Positions 1-7,411 of a stretch of DNA of 64,000 nt are shown one piece after another. Under the pieces are notes generated by a model. The model ran no database searches. It had not been told where the DNA came from and saw nothing but the letters and a program-made list of their open reading frames with translations. The stretch's first letter is position 1. Each line of letters starts with the position of its first letter. A program made the position numbers and the translations under genes. Origin of the DNA: Bradymonas sp963697525 (GTDB taxonomy: Bacteria > Myxococcota_A > Bradymonadia > Bradymonadales > Bradymonadaceae); contig OY969087.1 of NCBI GenBank assembly GCA_963697525.1, positions 5,022,001 through 5,086,000 of the forward strand. Direction: 5' to 3'.

Positions 1-117
1 GGCGAGCTCAGTTGCCCGCCGTTTCCGCACTACGCCCAAAACCTGGTCGACTTCATCAAGTCATCGGGCATGGCGTTGGATATCGAGATGCCGTCGTCGG
101 AGGAGTTGTTGGGCTGA
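1..117 (+). CDS. C-terminal fragment of an unidentified protein
   Basis: The first reading frame is open from base 1 to a TGA at 115-117 and encodes 38 residues ending in PSSEELLG. The gene starts outside the window. The fragment shows no domain I can recognise. It converges on the large envelope protein that ends at 195, with a perfect GC-rich palindrome between them. Confidence 0.5.
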   Translation, partial: GELSCPPFPHYAQNLVDFIKSSGMALDIEMPSSEELLG

Positions 118-160
118 CTTGGAGCGCAGGCTGCTAGCCTTCATCGGGCTTGGCGCCTGC

Positions 161-182
161 GGCGCGGAGGCGCCTCCGCGCC
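161..182. terminator. Perfect 22-bp GC palindrome between convergent genes
   Basis: Two 11-base arms (GGCGCGGAGGC and its reverse complement) abut with no spacer, so an RNA from either strand could form a hairpin of about nine pairs with a tetraloop. It lies in the 77-bp gap between two convergent stop codons, the expected place for a bidirectional terminator. No T-tract follows on either strand, so an intrinsic terminator of the usual kind is not shown. Confidence 0.45.
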
Positions 183-194
183 GACGGGTCGAAA

Positions 195-3100
195 TCACCA
201 ATACCGGTAGGCCAACGAGAAGTTCGTATTCCAGTCCCCATTATTGGGCACGGCCACCGCGCCGGTGTCGAAGGGCTTGGCGAAGTGCAGCCGGAACACG
301 AACGGGCCCAGCCCGAAGTTGACGCCCACGGCGGCGTCGAGCACGCGCCGGTTCCAGGCGGCGCGGTAGTTGTCGGCGGCCGCGCCGAAGTCCACCCCGG
401 CGATGCCCTCGAGGTCGAGGAAGGGCACGTGCACCAAGAAGTTGAGCGGGAATTGCAGCTCGGCGGTGCTGAAGAAGAACGTGCGCCCCAAAAGGTAGTT
501 GAAGTCGCCGTAGTTGACCCCGCGCAGGGTGTCGAAGCTCGACAGGAAGAACGAGCGGGCGAACCGGCTGCCGAAGGTATAGCCGGTGCCGCCGCGCAAA
601 AAGAAGTTGGTGCGCCCCCACAGCGACCAGTACTGCTCGGCGTCCAGCCGCAGCGTGGTATAGCCGCTGTTGCGGAACGGCTGCCAGTCGTAGGTCCCCG
701 ACAACAGCAACGAGTGGCCCATGAACGGGCCGGTCTGGGGGTGGTAGCGGATGGTGTTGTAGCCCACGCTGACCGACGGCTCGGCCTGGAAGCGCACATC
801 GGCGTTGGCCTGGTCCCACTGCTGGTATACGCCGGCGGCGCCGATGCAGTTGGGGTCTTTGACGCAGGCCTTGGTGCCGTCGAAGAGGAAAAAGTCCAGC
901 CCTCCCAGCGCCAGCGATCCCTGCAAAAAGGTAAACCGCGAGAAGGGGTAACGCGCCGTGCCGGTGACGCCGAAGAAGCGCTCCTCGCTGATAAATTGCT
1001 TGACGTCGCTGTCCTCCGGGAAGGTGCGATCGAGGCGGTAGCCGACGTCCTGGAACAGCCCGCCGCCCCAGATGAGGCGGTGTTGCTGGTTGATATAAAA
1101 CAGCGAGCCGTCGATGGACTTGACCGACCCGTAGGCGAGCATGTTCAGGATGACGGTGTGGTCGCGAAGCTTGTCGGAGGCGGTGGCGTAGACCTGGCCG
1201 GCGATGCCCTCGGAGCTGGCGCCGACGATGCCGAAGATATTGCCCACATCCCAGCTATTCCAATCCCACACGTCGTAGTTCTCGGCGCGCGCCAACGACG
1301 GGTGCGGCAGCGTGTAGGCGGTCGCCTCCAGCGCCTGGGTGGAGATGTCGCCGGACATCAGCCGGCTGGCGGGGATGCGCGCCGGGTACTGCTCGCCGCC
1401 GCGGTATTGCAGGGCCCACAGCCCGCCGTCGGGCGCCGGGCTCAGGTCGCTCAGCGCGGTGGCCAGGCCGGTCTTGCGCACCAGCCCCGGCCCCACCGCC
1501 TGGTAGACGTTGGCGCCGACGTCGTCGTAGGCCACGAAGAACACCCGCCCGTCGTCGAGCATGCGCGGCGAGGAGTGGTCGCGGTCCTCGTAGGTCAGCC
1601 GCTGGATGTCCTTGGTCTTGGGGTTGATCTCGAAGATGTTGTAGTAGCCGTGCTCGGTGGCGTCGGAGGTAAAGATGATGCCGTCTTTGCCCCAGCTAAT
1701 CTCGCGCTCGGCGTAGGGGTCGTCGGTCAGCCGGTGGACCGTAAAGCTGTTGCCGTGGTTCTTGGGCTCGAGCAAAAACAGGTCCTTTTGGCCCTTGTCG
1801 GTCAGCCCCACGAAGGCGATGCGCTTGCCGTCGGGCGCCAGCGCCAGCGTGGAGACGCTGGCGATATGCCATTTGCCCAGCCGGAATTTGACGCGCGTGC
1901 CCAGGTCGAGGTCGACGTCGCCGACCCGGCGGGCGGGCTTGTCGGGCTTCGAGGCGCTCGCGTCGCTGGAGGCCACCGGCTTGCCGGGCTTGGCGTGGTC
2001 GCTGTCGCCGGAGGTGTCGATGGGCTCGGGGTTGGGCGGCTTGGGTGTGTCCATCTTGGGCTTGTCGGGCTTGGGGCCGCTGACCCAGTCGACCTGGTGC
2101 TGGTAGGGTTGCCAGTAGATGACGTCGCGGTCCTCGTCCTGGGCGACAAACGCCAGGGAGTCCGCGCCGACGTCGAAGTTGCGCCCGGCCACCGGGTGCA
2201 GCGTCTCCATGCCGGGGGAGCCGTCGGCGGCGACGGTCTCGGCGTCGTCGGGCGCGCGGTAGTCGACCAGGTACAGGTGGCGCTGTCCGGTCTGCGCCGA
2301 GATGCTGCGATACATCAGCACGTGCCCATCGGGCGAGGTCCCCAGCGCCTGGATGATGCCGTCGCCGTCGTCGAACTCCTGCAAGATGCCCGTGCTCTGG
2401 TCGGCCTCCAGGTAGGTGCGAAAGTGGCGGCGCTTGACCCAGTTTTCGAAGCGGGTGGTGATCGTCTTGGGCGAATCGCCGGTGATGTCGGTCAGCAACG
2501 CCGGGAAGTCGCCCACCAGGTGCTTGCCGTCCTTGTCGCCGACCATCTTGTAGGCCTGCTCGAGGATCTTTTGGAGCGTGCCCTTGCCATAGACCTCCTC
2601 GAGGAAGGCGCAGCGCGCCTGGCCGAGCTTGTAGGTCCACAAAAAGCTGTGGCGCTGGTCGTCGAAAAACCCCTCGAGCACGTAGCCCTCCTCGGCGTTG
2701 GGGTTGACCACCAGGTCGCGCACCAGCGTCTCGGTCTTGGGGTCGAGCCCCTCCTTGGCGTAATACTCGGCGATGCCCTCGACGAACCACAGGGGCATCT
2801 TGTTCAAGGGGTTCTCGGCGGCATTGTGCTTCTTGGCGTAGGTGGCCACCTTCTGGATGGTAAATTCGTGGGTGAGCTCGTGCTTGGAGACGTCGCGAAA
2901 CAGGGCGTGGTCGCCAAAATACGGCAGGGTGACCTCCAGGCTCTTGGGGCTGGTCACGCCCAACACACCTTCCTGGATGGGGAAGATGTTGGTCTGCATG
3001 AATTCTTGATAGCTGCTGTATAGAAAGTACGGGAAGGTCTTGCGGGGCACGTAGTTGAAGTCGTGGACGAGTTCGCGGTACATCTGGGCGATGTAGCCCG

Positions 3101-3668
3101 CCGCCCACCGAGCGGCCTTTTTCTCGTGCTTATAAAAGTACAGGCGCACCCCGCCGGTCCACGGCGGGACGTCGGCGTTCTTGCCGGTGGCGTCGACCCC
3201 CGTGCTGGGAGACCCGGCGCCGGCGACCCCGGTGCCGGCCAGCCCCGTGCCGGCCACGCCGTCGCCGTTGCTCGCCTGCTTAGCCTTGCCGGCGTCGGTC
3301 TTGTCGGCGCTCGCCCGCGGACCGCCGACCCCGCCACCGGGGGCCTGGCGCATCATGCGCGCCGCCGTCCAGTCCCATTGCCCCCCGGCGCCCAGCGGGG
3401 TGGTGTGCGGCCCGCTGACCCCTGGCCCCACCCCGTAATGCATGCGCGGACCAGCCTGATGGGCCGTCTCCCCGGACGCCTTCGGCCCGATGAGCACGTC
3501 GATATGGCTCCAGTTGAAGTCCTTCCAACGCACGTTGGTCTGACTGGGCCGACGTGGGTAGACGAAGACCTGAGCCTGGGCGCTGGACGGCAGCACCCAT
3601 AAACTCACCCCCAGTACAAGCGCCTGGAGGACGAAACAACGTAGACGAATCCTTCCGGAAATGCGCAT
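195..3668 (-). CDS. Secreted metalloprotease-like / TolB-type propeller / outer-membrane barrel protein
   Basis: This 1157-residue envelope protein has a signal peptide at about 1-33 (basic start, hydrophobic core, AQA end). A peptidase MA-like (gluzincin) segment carries HELTH at 263-267 and a downstream FVEGIAEYY whose Glu297 fits the third zinc ligand. Residues from about 430 to 780 contain repeats typical of TolB/PD40 beta-propeller blades, for example 'PDGKRIAFVG' and 'FTSDATEHGYYNIFEIN'. The last 350 residues look like an Omp85/surface-antigen barrel and end in a C-terminal aromatic residue (YRYW). I infer an outer-membrane protein with a periplasmic or surface protease and propeller; the substrate is unknown. 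A low-complexity Gly/Thr/Ala stretch lies near residues 130-165. It is transcribed divergently from the TetR gene. Confidence 0.75.
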   Translation of the reverse strand: MRISGRIRLRCFVLQALVLGVSLWVLPSSAQAQVFVYPRRPSQTNVRWKDFNWSHIDVLIGPKASGETAHQAGPRMHYGVGPGVSGPHTTPLGAGGQWDWTAARMMRQAPGGGVGGPRASADKTDAGKAKQASNGDGVAGTGLAGTGVAGAGSPSTGVDATGKNADVPPWTGGVRLYFYKHEKKAARWAAGYIAQMYRELVHDFNYVPRKTFPYFLYSSYQEFMQTNIFPIQEGVLGVTSPKSLEVTLPYFGDHALFRDVSKHELTHEFTIQKVATYAKKHNAAENPLNKMPLWFVEGIAEYYAKEGLDPKTETLVRDLVVNPNAEEGYVLEGFFDDQRHSFLWTYKLGQARCAFLEEVYGKGTLQKILEQAYKMVGDKDGKHLVGDFPALLTDITGDSPKTITTRFENWVKRRHFRTYLEADQSTGILQEFDDGDGIIQALGTSPDGHVLMYRSISAQTGQRHLYLVDYRAPDDAETVAADGSPGMETLHPVAGRNFDVGADSLAFVAQDEDRDVIYWQPYQHQVDWVSGPKPDKPKMDTPKPPNPEPIDTSGDSDHAKPGKPVASSDASASKPDKPARRVGDVDLDLGTRVKFRLGKWHIASVSTLALAPDGKRIAFVGLTDKGQKDLFLLEPKNHGNSFTVHRLTDDPYAEREISWGKDGIIFTSDATEHGYYNIFEINPKTKDIQRLTYEDRDHSSPRMLDDGRVFFVAYDDVGANVYQAVGPGLVRKTGLATALSDLSPAPDGGLWALQYRGGEQYPARIPASRLMSGDISTQALEATAYTLPHPSLARAENYDVWDWNSWDVGNIFGIVGASSEGIAGQVYATASDKLRDHTVILNMLAYGSVKSIDGSLFYINQQHRLIWGGGLFQDVGYRLDRTFPEDSDVKQFISEERFFGVTGTARYPFSRFTFLQGSLALGGLDFFLFDGTKACVKDPNCIGAAGVYQQWDQANADVRFQAEPSVSVGYNTIRYHPQTGPFMGHSLLLSGTYDWQPFRNSGYTTLRLDAEQYWSLWGRTNFFLRGGTGYTFGSRFARSFFLSSFDTLRGVNYGDFNYLLGRTFFFSTAELQFPLNFLVHVPFLDLEGIAGVDFGAAADNYRAAWNRRVLDAAVGVNFGLGPFVFRLHFAKPFDTGAVAVPNNGDWNTNFSLAYRYW

Positions 3669-3794
3669 CGATCCAGCCTCGCAAATCAGTGCGTACCGCC
3701 TCGTGAACTATTCGACGAAGTCCGCTGTTGTGGAAATGCTGATACCTTGATCGTCAACACGATCCCCCGACTCAACAACCGCAGATGTCGAAAA

Positions 3795-3806
3795 TGACGG
3801 CCGTCA
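3795..3806. promoter_or_regulatory. 12-bp palindrome TGACGGCCGTCA in a divergent promoter region
   Basis: A perfect palindrome sits 127 bp upstream of the start of the minus-strand barrel protein and 76 bp before the TetR operator. It has the form of a dimeric repressor site. No regulator can be assigned, and it does not match the TetR-type repeats nearby. Confidence 0.25.
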
Positions 3807-3881
3807 CTCGCCTCCATCGTAACTTTTGTGGGCGTGGAATCCAACAGGACCCACGCTCGGTGGGCCAACGGTGGCCGAATA

Positions 3882-3899
3882 AATGAGGCTTGACTCATT
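3882..3899. promoter_or_regulatory. TetR-type operator 1 (autoregulatory site)
   Basis: The inverted repeat AATGAG-N6-CTCATT has perfect six-base arms. Its right arm overlaps a probable -35 element (3890-3895) ahead of the TetR gene. Read on the minus strand its half site is AATGAGT, the same as at 4640-4646, so I infer that the TetR protein binds both and represses itself here. Confidence 0.6.
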
Positions 3900-3918
3900 A
3901 ATAATCCGTTCCTAAGTT
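3890..3918 (+). promoter_or_regulatory. Sigma70-like promoter of the TetR/efflux operon
   Basis: TTGACT (3890-3895), 17 bases and TAAGTT (3913-3918) form a plausible -35/-10 pair, ending 40 bases before the TetR start codon. The -35 box lies inside operator 1, which would allow direct occlusion by the repressor. Confidence 0.5.
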
Positions 3919-3957
3919 GCTCTTGGAAGCGGCCCGCCGGCCGCAGGAGGTTCCCCT

Positions 3958-4566
3958 ATGGCGCGCACACCCAGCATCAGCGACGAGCAAATCCTGGAGG
4001 CCGCTCGCGAGGTCTTCTTCGAGCAGGGCCTGCAGGCGACCACCGCCGAGATCGCCCGGCGCGCGGGGATCTCCGAGGGGACCATCTTTCGGCGCTTTCC
4101 CACCAAGCACGACCTGTTCATGGCCGCGATGGGCGTGCCCGCCAAGCCCGCCTGGGTGGCCACGCTCGAGGAGTACCGCGGCGCCGACGGGCCGCTGCGC
4201 GATCGGCTGGTGCGCCTGGCCAACGAGATGATCGCCTTTTTCGAAGATCTGCTGCCCAAAACCAGCCTGATGATGGGCGGCGGGGTGCATCCGGCCGAGA
4301 TCTTCGAGGCCTTTGGCGAGCCGCCGCCGGTGTTGGGGGTCAAGATGCTGGCCAATTTTTTCGGCGACGAGCAGCGCGCCGGACGCCTGCGCCGATGCGA
4401 CGCCGAGATCGCCGCGCGCATGTTTTTGGGGATGCTGCACAACTACGCCTTTTTCGAATATATGGGCCTGCACGCCTACCTGCCCATGCCTCGCCAGACG
4501 TACGTGCGCGGGGCCGTCGAGAACCTGCTTCGCGGGCTGCAGCCCGACGCCGACACGACTGATTAG
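3958..4566 (+). CDS. TetR/AcrR-family transcriptional repressor
   Basis: This 202-residue protein has the family's usual length. Residues about 8-55 form the TetR helix-turn-helix: 'ILEAAREVFFEQG' begins helix 1, 'TTAEIARRAGIS' and 'GTIFRRFPTKHDLF' give the recognition region. The rest is a helical ligand-binding and dimerisation domain. The start has a strong AGGAGG at 3945-3950. It is the first gene before the outer-membrane factor, membrane fusion protein and RND pump, and operator-like repeats lie upstream of it and across the next start codon. I infer a local repressor relieved by a pump substrate. Confidence 0.92.
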   Translation: MARTPSISDEQILEAAREVFFEQGLQATTAEIARRAGISEGTIFRRFPTKHDLFMAAMGVPAKPAWVATLEEYRGADGPLRDRLVRLANEMIAFFEDLLPKTSLMMGGGVHPAEIFEAFGEPPPVLGVKMLANFFGDEQRAGRLRRCDAEIAARMFLGMLHNYAFFEYMGLHAYLPMPRQTYVRGAVENLLRGLQPDADTTD

Positions 4567-4587
4567 ACCCAAGAGATGTAACGCGCG

Positions 4588-4601
4588 TGCCTTATGAGGC
4601 A
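4588..4601. promoter_or_regulatory. Short inverted repeat TGCCT-N4-AGGCA
   Basis: A five-base-arm inverted repeat lies between the TetR stop and the outer-membrane factor start. It could be a weak hairpin or a binding site; its sequence only partly resembles the TetR operators. Function not established. Confidence 0.2.
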
Positions 4602-4639
4602 TCGTACACTTGCAATGAACCGTCTGGAGCCGGTGAATA

Positions 4640-4657
4640 AATGAGTGACCACTTATT
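4640..4657. promoter_or_regulatory. TetR-type operator 2, overlapping a start codon
   Basis: AATGAGTGACCACTTATT is an imperfect palindrome with seven of nine paired positions and shares the AATGAGT half site with operator 1. It covers the ATG at 4641 of the outer-membrane factor gene. A repressor bound here would block an elongating polymerase or an adjacent promoter rather than occlude a -35 box. Confidence 0.5.
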
Positions 4658-6125
4658 AAAACGCCCCGTTTCGCCCCCGCCGGCGCGGCTGTTGGCGCTG
4701 GTGGTGGCCTGCGCGCTGGCCACGTCGAGCTGCGCGTCGAAGCACTACGCCGAGAAGGCCGACAAGGTCGTCAAGGTGCCCGACGCCTACAAACAGGTCC
4801 AAATGACCGGTGAGCCCTTGCAGCAATGGTGTACCGATTTTGGCGCGCCCGAGCTCGAGGGCCTGGTCGACCAGGCGTTTCGCCAGAACCTGGACCTGCG
4901 CGCGGCGTGGGCGCGCATGGAGCAGGCCCAGGCGATCGCGCGCCAGCAGCGCGCCCCGCTCTTTCCCTGGCTCAACGCCCAGGCGAGCGTCAACCGCCAG
5001 AAGATCGACTTCGGCTCGCGCTTCGGCGGCTCGCTGGGCGGCGGCCAACCCGGCGCTCCCGCGCCGAGCACCTCGTCGACGTTTACCACCTGGGACGGCG
5101 CGCTGGCGGCGAGCTACGAGGTCGACGTGTGGGGCAAACTTCGCGACCGGTGGAAGGCGGCCAAGCTCGACGCCCAGGCCGCCCACGCCCAGGCCGAGTC
5201 GCTGGCGATCACGCTGACCTCGCAGATCGCCGAGAACTGGCTGAACGTGGTCTACGAGCGCGCCCGCATCGCGCTGTTGCAGGACCAGCTCGAGGTCTCC
5301 AAAAAATACCTCGAGCTCGTCCTGTTGCGGCTGAGCCAGGGCCAGGCGACCGCGTTGGACGTCACCCAGCAAAAGCAAAATATCGAGGCGCTGCGTGGCC
5401 AGATCGCCCTGGCCAAGGGCGCCGAAGCCACCGCCAGCGACCAGATCGCGGTGCTCGTGGGCAAGCCGCCGCAGACCGACCTGAACCTGCAACGCACGCA
5501 GCTGCCGAAGCTTGCGCCGCTGCCCAATCCGGGGGTGCCCGCCGATTTGATCACCCGCCGGCCGGACGTGCGCGCGGCGATGCTGCGGGTCAAGGCCGCC
5601 GACAAGCGCACCGAGGCAGCGGTCGCCGAGCGCCTGCCCGACCTGCAATTGAGCGCCAATCTGTCGGTGCAGGCCAATGAAATTGCCAAGCTCTTCGACC
5701 AGTTATTGTGGAGCGCGTCGGCGTCTCTGTCCCAGCCCATCTTCCAGGGAGGGCGGCTCACCGCCCAGATCGACCAGGCCGAGGCCACTGCCAAGGAAGC
5801 CCTGCTGAGCTACGCGCAGGCGCTGCTGACGGCGATGCGCGAGGTCCAAGATGCGCTGATCAACGAGAAGCAGCAGGCCGCGTTCGTCGACAGCCTCCAA
5901 AAGCAGGTCAACTCGGCCGAGCGCGCCCTGGAGCTCGCCCGCGAGCGCTACCGGCAGGGGGATTTGGACTACCTGCGAGTGCTGGCGACGATCCAGTCGC
6001 TCGAGCAGACCCAGCAAAGCCTATTGGATGCCCGCCGCCAGCGCCTGTCGACGCGGGTCAGCCTGTGTCGTGCCCTGGGTGGCACGTGGACTGAAAAACT
6101 CGAGCCGCCCAAAGGAGATCTGTAA
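4641..6125 (+). CDS. Outer-membrane factor lipoprotein of an RND efflux system (NodT/OprM type)
   Basis: This 494-residue protein starts with a lipoprotein signal ending in ATSSC (Cys at about residue 31). It is followed by the two OEP repeats of TolC-like channels: long helical segments such as 'LDLRAAWARMEQAQAIARQQ' and 'ALELARERYRQGDLDYLRVL', and the family signature 'RRPDVRAAMLRVKAADKR'. It would form the trimeric outer-membrane and periplasmic channel. GGAG at 4626-4629 lies 11 bases before the ATG. Its stop overlaps the next start (TAATG), which shows translational coupling to the membrane fusion protein. Confidence 0.92.
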   Translation: MSDHLLKRPVSPPPARLLALVVACALATSSCASKHYAEKADKVVKVPDAYKQVQMTGEPLQQWCTDFGAPELEGLVDQAFRQNLDLRAAWARMEQAQAIARQQRAPLFPWLNAQASVNRQKIDFGSRFGGSLGGGQPGAPAPSTSSTFTTWDGALAASYEVDVWGKLRDRWKAAKLDAQAAHAQAESLAITLTSQIAENWLNVVYERARIALLQDQLEVSKKYLELVLLRLSQGQATALDVTQQKQNIEALRGQIALAKGAEATASDQIAVLVGKPPQTDLNLQRTQLPKLAPLPNPGVPADLITRRPDVRAAMLRVKAADKRTEAAVAERLPDLQLSANLSVQANEIAKLFDQLLWSASASLSQPIFQGGRLTAQIDQAEATAKEALLSYAQALLTAMREVQDALINEKQQAAFVDSLQKQVNSAERALELARERYRQGDLDYLRVLATIQSLEQTQQSLLDARRQRLSTRVSLCRALGGTWTEKLEPPKGDL

Positions 6126-7411
6126 TGAATCCCATCGCCAAGAAATTCGCGAGGATCGCCCTGCCCCTCGTCGTCCTGGCCGTGGCTGGGGCCATCGCCG
6201 CCTCGCTGGTGATGACGCGGGCCAAACCCGAGCGCGCCAAGCCCGCCGAGCAGCGCGTGCTCGTCGAGGCCCAACCGGTGCATCGACAGGCCCACCAGTT
6301 GAAGGTGCGCGCCGCCGGCACCGTCGAGGCCGCGCGCAGCGTGGTCGTCCAGCCGCAGGTGGCCGGGCGCATCGTGTGGATCAACGACCAGCTCATCCCC
6401 GGCGGGCTGGTCCACAAGGGCGACGTGCTGTTCAAGATCGACGACCGGGACTACAAGCTGGCCCTCGAGGAGCAGAAAAACCAGCTCGCCCAGGCGCGCG
6501 CCCAGCTCGCCCAGGAGCGCGGCCGGGTCAAGGTCGCCAAGCGCGAATGGGAGCTGTTCAAAGACGAGGCCAAAAAGGACCTGGGCAGCGAGGCCGACCC
6601 GTCGCTGGCGCTGCGCAAACCGCAGTTGGAGAGCGCCAAGGTGGCCGTCGACGCCGCCCAGGCGGCCATCGACCGCGCCCAGCTCAACCTGCAGCGCACG
6701 ACGGTGCGCGCCCCGTTTGACGCAATGGTGGTCAGCGAGTCGGCGGACAGGGGCCAGTTGGTGAGCACCCAATCGCAGGTGGCCACGCTGGTGGGCACGG
6801 CCGCGTTCTGGGTGCAGGTGTCCGTGCCGGTTGATAAATTACCTTATGTCAACATCCCCGGGGTCAACGCCACACAGGGCGCGAAGGCGAGCGTCGAGCA
6901 GGATATCGGCCCGCGCCACATCGAGCGCCAGGCCCACGTGGTGCGCCTGCTGGGCGACCTCGACCAGACCGGGCGCATGGCGCGCGTGCTCGCCGAGATC
7001 GACGACCCGCTGCAGCTCGCCGGCGACGGCGATCCCAACGCCGGCCACAAGGCGGGCATCCCGCTGTTGCTCAACTCCTACGTCGACGTCGAGATCGCCG
7101 GCCCCACCTCCGACAAGCTCATCGAGGTGCCCCGCGAGGCGGTCCACGAGGGCGACAAGGTCTACGCCTACGCCGACGGCAAGCTCGACATTCGCCAGGT
7201 CCACATCGCCTGGCGCCGGCCAAAATCGGTGTTGGTGGACAAGGGGCTGGCCGACGGCGACCAGATCATCACCAGCCCGGTGGCCACGCCCTTGCAGGGC
7301 ATGAAGCTACGCCTGGCCGGTGAGTCGGACACGCCCAAGACGATCTCCAAAAAGACGAGCCCCGCCGACGCGAAAACCGGCGCCAAGGCCAAGGAGTCGG
7401 CCCATGAGTGA
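6125..7411 (+). CDS. RND efflux periplasmic adaptor (membrane fusion protein, HlyD family)
   Basis: This 428-residue adaptor has an N-terminal membrane anchor (about 11-33), followed by a barrel-sandwich (lipoyl-like) half 'VVVQPQVAGRIVWINDQL'. A coiled-coil hairpin of Gln/Ala/Glu-rich heptads comes next (about 115-180), then the second half 'TTVRAPFDAMVVSESADRGQLV' and a beta-barrel. It would link the inner-membrane pump to the outer-membrane channel. The C-terminal 30 residues are Lys/Thr/Ala-rich and probably disordered. It overlaps the pump gene by 8 bp. Confidence 0.92.
   Translation: MNPIAKKFARIALPLVVLAVAGAIAASLVMTRAKPERAKPAEQRVLVEAQPVHRQAHQLKVRAAGTVEAARSVVVQPQVAGRIVWINDQLIPGGLVHKGDVLFKIDDRDYKLALEEQKNQLAQARAQLAQERGRVKVAKREWELFKDEAKKDLGSEADPSLALRKPQLESAKVAVDAAQAAIDRAQLNLQRTTVRAPFDAMVVSESADRGQLVSTQSQVATLVGTAAFWVQVSVPVDKLPYVNIPGVNATQGAKASVEQDIGPRHIERQAHVVRLLGDLDQTGRMARVLAEIDDPLQLAGDGDPNAGHKAGIPLLLNSYVDVEIAGPTSDKLIEVPREAVHEGDKVYAYADGKLDIRQVHIAWRRPKSVLVDKGLADGDQIITSPVATPLQGMKLRLAGESDTPKTISKKTSPADAKTGAKAKESAHE

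Noticed and set aside
150..3023. A 957-residue plus-strand open frame
   Set aside because: It is the shadow of the minus-strand envelope protein; it is Val/Gly/Ala-rich with no domain and no ribosome-binding site.
3686..3898. A 70-residue minus-strand frame in the divergent promoter region
   Set aside because: No ribosome-binding site or homologous sequence, and its ATG lies inside the TetR operator repeat.
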